The notes below the pieces were generated by a model. That model was not told the origin of the DNA, ran no database searches, and worked only from the letters and a program-made list of their open reading frames with translations. 64,000 nt of DNA from Rhizophagus irregularis (Eukaryota > Glomeromycota > Glomeromycetes > Glomerales > Glomeraceae): positions 4,836,001-4,900,000 of the forward strand of contig NC_089439.1 in NCBI RefSeq assembly GCF_026210795.1. The letters are read 5' to 3'. The position numbers and the translations under genes are program-made. Positions within the stretch are counted from its first letter, which is position 1. Each line of letters starts with the position of its first letter. Of this stretch, positions 11,449-21,700 are shown in pieces.

Positions 11449-11561
11449 ATAATAATTTTTCAGCTGCTTTTAATTTATCATTCTCTTGATTCTTTATTAA
11501 AAACTTCAACAAACAGATAAAAATGTTAGGAGAAATGTATGGTCTAAAGAAAATGAAACAA
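11449..11561 (-). pseudogene. Possible 3' exon remnant, unrecognised
   Basis: An open minus-strand stretch preceded by a good AG acceptor (TTTTCTTTAG) reads PYISPNIFICLLKFLIKNQ, continues as ENDKLKAAEKLLLSG and ends in TAG. Residue choice looks protein-like rather than random AT-rich DNA. No upstream exon or homology could be recognised. Confidence 0.25.
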
Positions 11562-12263
11562 GGAATGAATGTTATTAGAAATGGTTGAAAATGATTTCTT
11601 TTTTAATATTAGATAGAACAGTCCTGTATTTTGAAACCCATAACTATCTACTATATTTCTTATGTTATTTTTAATTATTACTTTTAATTTTCATGTACTT
11701 TATTTTTTTTTAAAAAAAATATTTTATTAAAAGTATTTAGCTATTAATTTTTTATATTACATTTTAACTATTTTTAATAATTTTCATATTTTTTAAAAAA
11801 AAGTAATAATAAATTTCACGTAGTGAAAAAAAAATTTTATTTTTATTTTTATTTTTAAAATATAGACTCGACTGGGGTCGAACGCTAAATAAGAATAAAC
11901 ATGATCTAAAAGAACAATAAATTCTAAGCTAATGTTAAACCCAACCTCTCGGGGGAGCCTGAAGGGGTCGTCTTGCCCATTATTCAACTGAATAACCAGG
12001 CATAACCTGGAGCCTAACAACCAAAACGTAAAAAAAGTAACAGCCTGTATTTTTCTTTTCGCCCACATGGGCGACCACCTGTAAATACTGTCAGAGGTGG
12101 AATGATTCACACTATTCTTAATTGTTCTAAATTCATTAAACTTCTATTTACGCTAATAAGGGGTAAGGTTTGATTAGTGTAAAAGAAGGAAAGGAAGCTG
12201 CTAAAGTTTTGAACTCATTACAAATGTGTACATAAAGTATAGTAAAATTAATAAAATCTAAGA

Positions 12264-13469
12264 TTAGATTGAACTAGAAACAGGGGAGTCAGTAGGGTAA
12301 CCCGTATCCAGTCGTATACGTTTAATTTGGTCTCTGTGAAGATAACGATCACAGAGGTTAGTAGTAGTGTCCCGTTTCTTGGGATGAACTTCGAGGCATT
12401 TAGTATCGTCAGAGGTGTCATTATAGGCGATGTCCTCAAGGTGTGGAAGCATATAATTTTTCGGGGGTGAGTCCAGATAAGTCTGGTAACGTTTAAGTTC
12501 ACGCAGGTACATGCGGTGTGGACAATTACCGGTCGCATAGTTCATGAACCAGTGATAGGTTGTCTGTATTGTGGTAAGGTGAGTCGTAGTATCTAGACGA
12601 CGTTGAAGGTGTTTGGCACTGGTGCCATGATAAGTGTGTAGAGTTGATTTGCGTTTGGCCTTATCTAACTGACGTTGTATTTCTTTAGGCTTGAGTTTAG
12701 GACGCCTATTGGAAAGTGATTCCTGAAGCTCGACCACCAGGTTGGGTTGATGTCTTAATGCGTATGAGTTCTTAACAACTCGTAACCATTCTCCAGATTC
12801 AGGTGGCAAATAACGTCCGTATTCATCATAAATAGGAGACCTAGGGACGAAAGGTTTAAATTTATCAGCTAAGGTCTCTCGGAACGGGTTGTAATTTTCC
12901 ACGGTGGTGACCATGGTGTGCGCGGGACGTGGTGAGAACGTAATAGCATCGTTAGATGTCAAATTGTTTGTAGATTTGTTAAAGTTAAAATCATTCATCG
13001 AGATTCCTGATGAATTTAAGCACAATCGAAGTGCATTAGTAGGTAGATCAACTTTGAATACACTGGAGAACACCAATTTGGGTTCATCTAGGAGGAGGTC
13101 TTCTTTAGGGACCGGAGGTCCACCTATCGGTTCGTAAAATGGAATGTTAAACGGGTAAGCATTAGCATCGGGAATTACCGATTTCTTCGAATAGGTGAGA
13201 TGTGAGAGGGTCTTGTGAATAGTTTGATATTTGTGAAAAATAAAATGATTTTTTCGAGTAACTTTAAGTTTCTCTTCGAAACTAATACATGCTGAATTGT
13301 AGCGGGTATTAAAAACTCTATTGCAAGTTCGATCGAAACGCTTCTGTTGTTTCTTTTTGGTCTTCAGATTAGGAGAGGGTATAAATTTGAAGTTAAATAA
13401 CCGTTTCGTGTACATATGACGGAAATTATATCGAATGATGTTTTTATTACTAGCGGCCAGATATTTCAT
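12264..13469 (-). CDS. Retroposon-encoded basic protein, 401 aa, unrecognised
   Basis: Uninterrupted frame of 401 codons starting at the ATG 13469-13467. The same frame is open upstream to about 13565 (reads AKQLYNRWKEGTEKEIFSRR), so the ATG may be internal to an older, longer protein. The product is rich in Lys/Arg and in Pro, with stretches such as PVPKEDLLLDEP, SPIYDEYGRYLPPESGEW and RRPKLKPKEIQRQLDKAKRK (residues about 254-273). No signal peptide, membrane segment or catalytic motif is visible. It forms the C-terminal two thirds of the coding region of the element at 11841-14380. A nucleic-acid-binding role is conceivable from its charge, but this is inference. Confidence 0.55.
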   Translation of the reverse strand: MKYLAASNKNIIRYNFRHMYTKRLFNFKFIPSPNLKTKKKQQKRFDRTCNRVFNTRYNSACISFEEKLKVTRKNHFIFHKYQTIHKTLSHLTYSKKSVIPDANAYPFNIPFYEPIGGPPVPKEDLLLDEPKLVFSSVFKVDLPTNALRLCLNSSGISMNDFNFNKSTNNLTSNDAITFSPRPAHTMVTTVENYNPFRETLADKFKPFVPRSPIYDEYGRYLPPESGEWLRVVKNSYALRHQPNLVVELQESLSNRRPKLKPKEIQRQLDKAKRKSTLHTYHGTSAKHLQRRLDTTTHLTTIQTTYHWFMNYATGNCPHRMYLRELKRYQTYLDSPPKNYMLPHLEDIAYNDTSDDTKCLEVHPKKRDTTTNLCDRYLHRDQIKRIRLDTGYPTDSPVSSSI

Positions 13470-13612
13470 AGAGTATTCAATGCCAAGGCGTCGCGAAAAA
13501 ATTTCCTTTTCTGTGCCTTCTTTCCATCGATTGTAGAGTTGTTTGGCGTGGGAAGTTTGTTATTAGACAAAACTTGATCTCGTAGACCATTGTGTTTTAT
13601 GAAATGAAAGAG

Positions 13613-14306
13613 TCAATTTCGAAAGAATTCTTTCTGATGATCGACACAAGCGTGACGATCATTAGTCATTACAAAAGGACTAGGGATATGGCAAAAAGAT
13701 ATATCTTTGGACTTTTTTAAAGTCATTAAATGTTGGCAAGGTACGTAACAGCCAAAGTGAAAATGATATCTCTTGTACGAGAAATTGAAGAAAGTTTTGG
13801 AAGATTTGTTATGTTGACTTCCGATGTGAGGGTGATCTTCATTATCAGGTAAGAGAGTATTGCCTACACGTGATCGGGTAATAATAAACCAATCCAATAA
13901 CTTGCGGCGGATAAGGTTAAATATCTTTGTTGTATTCTTTGTGGTATGACTCGTTGTAAGGAAAAGAAGTGCGTGAGCATTTTACTAATTTGGAATTTCT
14001 TGTTGGGAAATGGACTCGTTGAAATATACCGAGTCGGTTTAGTCTGCATGTTGTAATCATTTGTATGTATGATAAGGTGAATATCATTGGTGCCTGAAAA
14101 TTGATCGGCAAGCTCAAAAATGAGCGTCTAAATTTGTAAATCTTGTTATAACCGGTACGATTATTAGTATTCACGTGAAATTTTTTCACCGAAATAAGGA
14201 AACTATATTCATTATGAAGGGTGGGTTTTTTAAAGGTTTTTTGTAAAGAAGGGAAAGAAATAGCCTCTAGTGGCATATGTTCTATAGAGATAGTGTTATT
14301 TTCCAT
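13613..14306 (-). pseudogene. N-terminal part of retroposon protein, frameshifted
   Basis: Begins at the ATG 14306-14304 (MENNTISIEHMPLEAISF); the frame reaches a stop at 13917. The neighbouring frame then continues (FNLIRRKLLDWFIITRSRVG) to a stop at 13613 and includes a Cys/His-rich stretch with CYVPCQH, FCHIPSPF and ACVDHQKE. The first and last parts share one frame with the 401-aa frame downstream and the middle is shifted. The simplest history is one protein of more than 600 residues with two compensating shifts and TAATAA stops near 13561. Cys/His spacing hints at metal binding but fits no family I know. Confidence 0.5.
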
Positions 14307-14397
14307 CTCTGACTCTTTCAAAGAACAGTTAAAATAAGAGGAAGCCTTTCTGTGGAGGCCACCCCGTGGTCCTCTCCTCTTGAAAAAAAATTTTTAT

Positions 14398-14662
14398 TCG
14401 TGAGAAAAATAGCTTACTGCGGAATTTTAACAAAAAAAACAGAAAGGGGAAAGAGTTTTTTTTTTGTGTGAAAAAAAAAATTATTGCCACAACTATCAAA
14501 ATATCACGTGCTTGAAATCATGTGATTTCAAATTATTAAATTAAAATGAATTTAGGAAATATAATCCGTTCATGCGCCTTTAGAAGATTTGTGTCTAAAT
14601 AAATTTGGTCCGATTAATAATGTCACGTAATTATTAGGAAATTTTTTGCCGATTACAGTATG
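14398..14662. other. Flank of the retroposon
   Basis: AT-rich flank with one TCACGTG site near 14504. No gene seen. Confidence 0.3.
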
Positions 14663-14925
14663 TATTACAAAGCCACAAATAATAGCTCTAACTTTAATTG
14701 GGTTAGATTCTCAAATTTATAATAATGGTAGTAAATATACCTTTGTCATTAACCATCTTAAAAAGGAGATTCGTTAATAATAAGATAAAGAATAGAAGAT
14801 TCTTTGGAAACTAGTAACAAATTTATTAACACAGAACCTATCCATTTGATGAAAATTATTTTGATTTTGTACAACAAAAAATTTTTGAATGCATGGCAAA
14901 AGAATTAACTAACCTTAGGAGGTAT
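14663..14925 (+). pseudogene. Decayed coding fragment, unrecognised
   Basis: Two protein-like stretches in different frames: KPQIIALTLIGLDSQIYNNG, continuing SKYTFVINHLKKEIR to a stop, then YPFDENYFDFVQQKIFECM, continuing AKELTNLRR. They may be pieces of one old gene. No family recognised. Confidence 0.25.
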
Positions 14926-15239
14926 TTATCGTCAATCCGCAGCAAATACGTAAATTAAACGTCAGGATTTAATTAATTACGTTTGCATGCATGTTCTTAC
15001 GATTTTCCAGATTAAAACCCCGGTTTATGAAAAACTTGGGTTTTAACGGTTATGTATCATAGATTTTACTTCAAAGAAATTTATTTCTTTTTTTTTTTAG
15101 GAAATGTTACTTCGTTTGAACTTAATAATTATATAATCTTTTAATGACAACTTTAGTTTCCTTTTATAAGATAGTCGCTGCTAATCCATTCCTTGAGTTT
15201 GTGAGAGTTGCACTAAGGATTTTATCAGGTGCCCAAATG

Positions 15240-15925
15240 GAAGGTACATCATAAACTACTATTTCAGAAACTGCCTCGTCATTTTATGAATGAACAAGAA
15301 AATATTAAAGTATTGAATTGAGCAACTGATTTAGGATGTGTCTTTGGAATACTGCTGTTTATATTTAAACTTTTTTAATGATTTAGCTTAAAACAACAAA
15401 GAAAATTGTTAAAGCTGACCAGTGGTGATGGTTACCAAACCAGCATTATGATGTACTTTTGGCCAGAATTAAAAATCTAATAAAACATTGCCGGCGTTAA
15501 TCATAAATTCACCACTGGTGACCGTCAACCATTGGCAATACCAAATAACGAAAATGATATATTAAATTTTTAATTTTAAAATATGAAGGATATTTATGGA
15601 GATGGAGCCAATGAAATTCTCCTTTCAAAAGTTCAGTTCTTAAAGAACGTCGTAATGAAGTGTTTCTTTGTTCGAAATTTGGCGCTGTTATGAGTCCAAA
15701 TGGTGAATTTAAAGGTATATCAAGTACACCAGAATACGTTCATCAAGCTTGCGAAAATTCTTTAAAAATATTATATCTAATACGTAAGTAAAATGTTATT
15801 TAATATTATTGCCAAGAACTGTAATAATGAACTATAAATTTGTAATTTTTGTAGGCTCATTAAAGATACTGTTAGCGTTCTAGTTAAATAAGGAAAATTA
15901 AATATATCGACCTTACTGAATGTTC
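15240..15925 (+). pseudogene. Aldo/keto reductase pseudogene
   Basis: Three pieces of an AKR (yeast YakC/auxin-induced type) appear in order. The first, 15285-15358, reads NEQENIKVLN, then a stop where Arg is expected, then ATDLGC; recovering VFWNTA needs one extra base. The second, 15590-15780, reads YGDGANEILLSK, then RNEVFLCSKFGAVMSPNGEF and STPEYVHQACENSLK. The third, 15855-15925, carries VLVK-stop-GKL and, after a 1-base shift, KYIDLTECS. Intron-like GT/AG sequence separates them. In the family the YGxGxNE stretch holds the catalytic Tyr region and EYVxxACExSLxRL is a conserved helix. Stops and frameshifts make it non-functional. Confidence 0.8.
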
Positions 15926-15929
15926 CATA

Positions 15930-16574
15930 ACAACTCTTCTTGGTAGACCGTTATTTTTGCCATGGGATAAAATATTTGTTATACTGTATAAAAAAACACG
16001 TAGATTTTAGGTACAAATCGTAAATATTATTCTTTTAATTTGAATTTAATACTATATGATGAAATTTTTTGTTTCACTGGACTTTGTTTTCCTAATTTTT
16101 TACTCTTCCTTGTTTTCTTAATAACTTTTTTCCATTTTGTACTAAAGAATTTTAATTTTTGTTCGATATAATTTAATAATAACTTGTTTTTATTTATTTA
16201 TATTTAATTAATTCATTCATTATTAGCAAAGATAATTGTTAAATTAATAATACACAACGATTATTTACGTGCGGATATATTATTTGTTTCGGTTTTATTT
16301 GATTGTAACATATTAAACCTTTTTTTTAAAAAAAATAAAAAAGATATAATAAAAAAAAATAGAAATTCTTGAAAGAATTCTTTACGCATAATGTAATTTT
16401 TACGGTTTGCAACTTCCATTGATGCAAAAGTATCGGACTTAACCCTCCTGATGGCATCATATGACTCTCTTATTGTAAAATTAATATATTTGTACTGCGT
16501 GTGGGTCAAAGAACGATAATAATAATTTGTTTGTATCACCGGAATAAACACTCCGAAAACAATCAAATATCAAT
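15930..16574. other. Left flank of the LINE
   Basis: AT-rich. A minus-strand open frame at 16261-16566 starts only with TTG, or with an internal ATG, and cannot be supported as a gene. Confidence 0.3.
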
Positions 16575-16595
16575 AAACATTTGTAGATCACAAAT
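16575..16595. repeat. LINE target-site duplication, left copy
   Basis: AACATTTGTAGATCACAAAT is repeated exactly at 24581-24600, after the poly(A) tail. One further A may belong to the duplication but cannot be told from the tail. Confidence 0.95.
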
Positions 16596-16701
16596 GTGTT
16601 ATGAAAAAACTCTTCCTGCTACAGCGTAAAAACATATAAGTAAAAAATATAGGAAAGAGAAATTCAAAAAATACATTGTATTTTACACTTTATCTACCAT
16701 T

Positions 16702-18774
16702 ATGTCTACCTCACAGTCAACGGGTATGACACGTATGACTCGTAGTGTGACTCGTAAAGGAACGCTACAGCCAGGAGAACAAGTTATTGATATTTCTACA
16801 GGGTCAACTTCAACTGCCTTTCAGGATATTGACCCCTTTAAAAAGCCATATAATCCCCCACCGGCTACTAATAAAGATGATGAAGGGTTTGAAACAGTTC
16901 AATCAAAAAATAAAAAAGCAAAAAAAGAGGATACTGTGACACAAAAACAAAAAGAAGTCATGAAGGAGGTCGCCCAAGCAACATTGGGAAGAAAACAGTC
17001 TCAACAGAGCGAAACTGCGGCTGCAAATGAGTCACGTGACAATAATCATCCCATTCAGCCGAATTTAACCAAAAATATCACCCCAATGGATCTTGACCAA
17101 AACAATGACGATCATAATGCAGGAGATGAAACCAATGAAATTCCTGATGATGAAGATGATATTATTGATATAGCAATTATGGCTGAAAAGCCACAATTTA
17201 AAGTTTATTTTGATTTGGCACAAATTCCTGGAAAAAGCCATATTGGAAAAGTAAACCTCGTGAAAAAACTGCTTGCTCAACATCATATTGCATGTTTTCC
17301 AGGTAGAATTGATGCCAAGAATATTGAAATAGATGGAAATATCCAAAAACAGCATTATTATGTTTTTAAATGTGCTAATGAAACAGCATTTGAGAAAATT
17401 TTACGTGAACCCATTCCAACTAAAATTAAAATTAAACAACAAGATGGTAAAATTGTGGAACAAGATTTGAATGTTACGTTTAACAAAATAGAAAAAAAAG
17501 AAATTCCGGCTGAAACTCAACAGAATATTGATGAACACACGATTTTTGTAAACAAGATTCCTGCAGAATTGAGGAATTATCAGATTAAAGGTGTTTTTGG
17601 TACATATGGAAATATAGTAAACTTCAAAACTTTTATGAGAGGGCAGTATCAAAATGCTATTATCACATTTGATGACAAATCCGCAGTCCAACCATTTTAC
17701 TATACTTGGGGCATCTTTATTAACCAACATTTGGTTAGGGTTAGACCCAAAGTTATGTCAGAAGATAAACTACATGAAAGAACAGCATATTACATTAAAC
17801 TTGCAGGTTTACCACTAAATACATCAGCATTTGATTTAAGAGGATTTATGGAACGGTATAATGTTAAATATCTTGACATTCCAAGAAATTCTCGCTTTAA
17901 TTATCCATTACGCTATTGTTTTGTTTATTTTCAGAACGAAGAAGATTTTCAAATCGCAACCAAACAAGCATTCTGTTTTAAAGAACACCAATTATATTGG
18001 ACTGATGTAGATATGAAAACTTGCCACAGGTGTGGCAGTCCTGAACATCTTGCTATGCACTGTGATCATGAAGACAATCGTCCAAGATACAAAAACAGAA
18101 AAGAAGTACTTAAAGGTTTTAGACAAGCTAGACAAGAAAGAGATAAAAAATATGGAAGCTATGCACAAGCAGCTCAACAAGGACGTAATAGAAGACAAAG
18201 TTTTAATTCACGAAGACCTTGGAATAGAGCGAATCTATCACATGATAATAAATCACATGACCAAAATAATGTATTTTCTATTGACAAACCAAAACACCAG
18301 AGGCAAATGTCGATGACTAAGAATACAATTCAGGATCGTAATGTAGCCTTTACCATTACTAAAGCAATGGAAAAATTAGACCAACTTTGTAAGAATTTTA
18401 CAGTTTTACAAAATGAACAACGTTCAATTAGTAATGAACTTAAAAGTATTAAAGTTAAACAAAATACCAAAGATACAACTAAACCAAATACAACAGTTAA
18501 TAAAGCAGTGGGATCTAGTACTAAAGGAGTTACCAGAAATAATAACAAACGCATTCTCTTAGAAGAATCTTCAGATGATTCAACTCATGAATTATCAGAC
18601 CTTGAAGAACGCTTTAAACAATCTGAACAAAAATCTCAAAATATGGCTACTGAACTTACAGATCTCAAAGGTACTATGCAAAAATTATTACAATTATTCC
18701 AATCATCAAATGATAATCATAATGTTGAGGGGGACAACACTTATGATGAAGAAATTATTGATATTAGTCAATAA
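16702..18774 (+). CDS. LINE ORF1 protein (RRM, CCHC, coiled coil), 690 aa
   Basis: RNA-binding structural protein of the LINE. Residues 1-160 are polar and low complexity (MTRSVTRKG; an acidic DDEDD run near 150). An RRM-like domain at about 280-350 has RNP2 as TIFVNKIPAEL and RNP1 as YQNAIITF. A second RRM-like fold at about 363-438 has YYIKLAGLPLN and YPLRYCFVYFQ. A perfect CCHC knuckle, CHRCGSPEHLAMHC, lies at about 441-454. A basic linker follows, then two predicted coiled coils (about 548-590 and 630-668), expected to drive trimer or higher assembly. The first ATG after the leader is used. The TAA stop lies 25 bases before the ORF2 ATG, so ORF2 is probably made by termination and re-initiation. 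Confidence 0.92.
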   Translation: MSTSQSTGMTRMTRSVTRKGTLQPGEQVIDISTGSTSTAFQDIDPFKKPYNPPPATNKDDEGFETVQSKNKKAKKEDTVTQKQKEVMKEVAQATLGRKQSQQSETAAANESRDNNHPIQPNLTKNITPMDLDQNNDDHNAGDETNEIPDDEDDIIDIAIMAEKPQFKVYFDLAQIPGKSHIGKVNLVKKLLAQHHIACFPGRIDAKNIEIDGNIQKQHYYVFKCANETAFEKILREPIPTKIKIKQQDGKIVEQDLNVTFNKIEKKEIPAETQQNIDEHTIFVNKIPAELRNYQIKGVFGTYGNIVNFKTFMRGQYQNAIITFDDKSAVQPFYYTWGIFINQHLVRVRPKVMSEDKLHERTAYYIKLAGLPLNTSAFDLRGFMERYNVKYLDIPRNSRFNYPLRYCFVYFQNEEDFQIATKQAFCFKEHQLYWTDVDMKTCHRCGSPEHLAMHCDHEDNRPRYKNRKEVLKGFRQARQERDKKYGSYAQAAQQGRNRRQSFNSRRPWNRANLSHDNKSHDQNNVFSIDKPKHQRQMSMTKNTIQDRNVAFTITKAMEKLDQLCKNFTVLQNEQRSISNELKSIKVKQNTKDTTKPNTTVNKAVGSSTKGVTRNNNKRILLEESSDDSTHELSDLEERFKQSEQKSQNMATELTDLKGTMQKLLQLFQSSNDNHNVEGDNTYDEEIIDISQ

Positions 18775-18799
18775 TTTCATATATTTTTCATTTTAATTT

Positions 18800-21700
18800 A
18801 TGATGAACAATACTAATAATAATACTCAAACACATTCATTTAATAATAATTCAAATTCCCCTCTACACAATAGAAAAAATAATTCATCTTTTAACAAATT
18901 ACCTGATGTTCTAAAAATAGCCACAATTAATATTAAACACCTAACTACGATTAAAAAAGAAGATATTATAGATTTAATTAAAATTAAAAATATTCAAATT
19001 TTAGGGGTTTCAGAAACATGGTTATCACACAAACAGTCAACATTTCAATTCTTGTCAGATCGGCAACAATATACCACCTTTTTCAACAATGAACATTACA
19101 ATCAAAAAGGTAAAGGTGTAGGTTTAATAGTTAAGAAAAATATAGCACAATATATTTACAGAAATGGTAGTTACAATGGACGAATAATTTTTATTGATTT
19201 TATGTTTAAACATAATAAAAAATTAAGAATTATTCGATATTATGGTGTAGTTAATGCAAAAGCTTCAACAGAAAAGAAAGAAGAATCAAAAAAGACAATA
19301 AATGAACTTTTCAAATTAATAAGAGAAGCATTATCAACTCAACATGAATTAATAGTGATGGGTGATTTTAATCAAAAATATGAAAAATATAGTGAAAACA
19401 AAACAAAATCTACGAGAAACAAATATTGGAATAATATATTTTATGATTTAGAAGAAAAATTTAACCTATACGATCCACATAGAATAATGTATGATATAAC
19501 ACCATCCAATCCAATATATACTTGGACTAATGGTGTTAATTATAGTCGTATTGATTATATTTGGATTACAGAAAATCTTATGATGAATTATGAAGATACT
19601 ATGTTTACTGATATCAGTCAAGACTTTCGTACAGATCATAAAATGCTTTCATTTTCTTTATGGACGGAAGAATTATGCAGTACTCATTTGGTTTTCAATC
19701 ATAAACAAGAAAAAATTAAAAAGATAATTTATAAATATGATGAAATGAATAATGAAAAATGGGAAGAATATCAAAACATACAAAAAGATTATCTATCAAA
19801 TACAATAAATGAACAATTCAATTTTGATGATATTGAAAAACATTGGGATGTTATTAAAAAGGGTATTTATAAAAGTAATGAAATTATAAAAAAGGAAAAG
19901 AAAAAAATTAATATAAAAAATAGAAACCCTAACCAACAAACAGAATCATATCAAGGACGTCAATTCTTGATTAATTTAAGAAGACAAATAAAAAAGAAAC
20001 ATGGACGAAAATATTTAAAAGACCATTGGAATACAATAGGAGGTCAACTTAACAAATATAGTTCAAATAAAATAGAGTTCATGTGGGAACCACCAAATGA
20101 TCAAAATTATCAACGTTTATTAGATAAGATAGAAATTTTATATAATATATATACAGATAGTTACAAAAAAGAATTAGAAATTTTAAAAGAAAATAAAATT
20201 GAAGATGCAATTAATAAACGTTGTGCAGATTTATACAATAATCAAAAAAGAATGATAGATAATATAATTGATCGTGAAGTCAAAACAATAATTTTAGATA
20301 GAGTTTTGATTGAAAAACCAGGAGAACAAATTAATCTTATTACCGATCCAAAAGAAATAAAAAAAGAAGTTAATTTACATTTTCAAAAAGTTGCTGGAAC
20401 AACTAATAGACCTAAAGAAATACCAGAACAATGGCATAATCAATATGCTCCTTTAAATCATGTGGATAATAATATATATAAACATTTAATGGATGATATA
20501 ACTGAAGATGAATGGAATAATCATATTCAAACCTTACCCAATGGTAAGGCATGTGGTCCAACTTCAATCTCTTATGAAATGTTAAAACACTCATCATTAG
20601 AAATGAAAAAAGAATTACTTTCTTTAACAAACAATATTTTAAAACAAGGAAAACTACCATCTGATTATAAATTAGCAAACATTTATCCTATATCAAAACC
20701 TAAGCCCTGGGGTTGTAAACTCATTAACACCCGTCCAATAACCTTGTTAGAAACTTCCAGGAAGCTCATGGTATCCATTTTGAATGAAAGACTCGCCAAG
20801 ATATTAAAAGAAAATAATGTATTAAAAGGAAATCAATTTGCAGGCTTACCAGGAAATTCAACCTTTGAGCCTATACGTATCATTAATGAACTTATACAAG
20901 ATGCCAATGAAAATAATAAAGATCTCTGGTTTCTTGCTCTTGATATGAGTAAAGCATACGATAGAGTGAATATTTGTATGCTTGAGAAAGCTTTACAAAG
21001 AATCAAAGTACCACACAACTTTATCCATATAATAAAAGAATTATTCTTGGGATGTAAAAACCAAGTATTTACTGCAGCAGGAATGACAGATCCATATGAT
21101 GTTCAAGTAGGAATAGTACAAGGTGAGATAATTTCTCCCCTACTTTGGTGTATTTACTATGATCCTCTCCTCTGTGAAATTAAAGAAAGAAACTTGGGAT
21201 ATAAATTGAAAACAAAACAAATACTTAATATTTATGAAAGAGAAGAAAAAGAAATCATAATTAGATTTCCAGGAATGGCATATATGGACGATACAAATTT
21301 TGTAACAAATGATCAGAAACAATTAGAAGAAATCTTAAATATTGCAGATGAATTCTATGATTTGAATGATATACAAATAAATAAGGAAAAGTCAGAATTG
21401 TTATTAAAAAGTTCAAATCATGATTATGGAAAACAAATTAATATACATTTTGGCTGTCAAGATATTAAGATACGTCCAACTTCTAAACAAGATTCAATTC
21501 GTATTTTAGGGGTCTGGTTTAATGCTTTTAATAAAAGATCATTTGTTTTGAACCAAGTTAAAACTGAAATTCGTAATGTTTGTAATGTCATGGCAAAAAA
21601 AAGAATAACAGATAAGCACATCAAATATATATTCAATCATGTCATTATACCAAGAATAGAATATAGATCACAAGTTACAATTTTTACGGATAAAGAAACA

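Larger units (their letters stand above)
11841..14380 (-). mobile_element. ORF-bearing retroposon without visible reverse transcriptase, about 2.54 kb
   Basis: The element is flanked by 17-bp direct repeats matching at 16 positions (11824-11840 and 14381-14397, TGAAAAAAAA followed by T-run and AT). Read on the minus strand it starts AGAGGAGAGGACCACGGGG and ends in an A-rich tail of repeated AAAAAT. Long target duplication plus A-rich 3' tail is the mark of target-primed retrotransposition. Base composition is visibly richer in G+C than its surroundings. It contains a broken long coding region (12264-14306) with no YxDD box, endonuclease or RNase H motif. Probably a non-autonomous non-LTR element that used a LINE's enzymes. 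Whether its protein came from a LINE ORF1 or from a captured cellular gene is open. Confidence 0.7.

Noticed and set aside
12904-13137. Plus-strand frame opposite the retroposon ORF
   Set aside because: Antisense shadow of the 401-residue frame.
16261-16566. Minus-strand 101-codon frame next to the LINE
   Set aside because: It begins with TTG, has a TGA just upstream in frame and no recognisable motif; the only ATG is internal.
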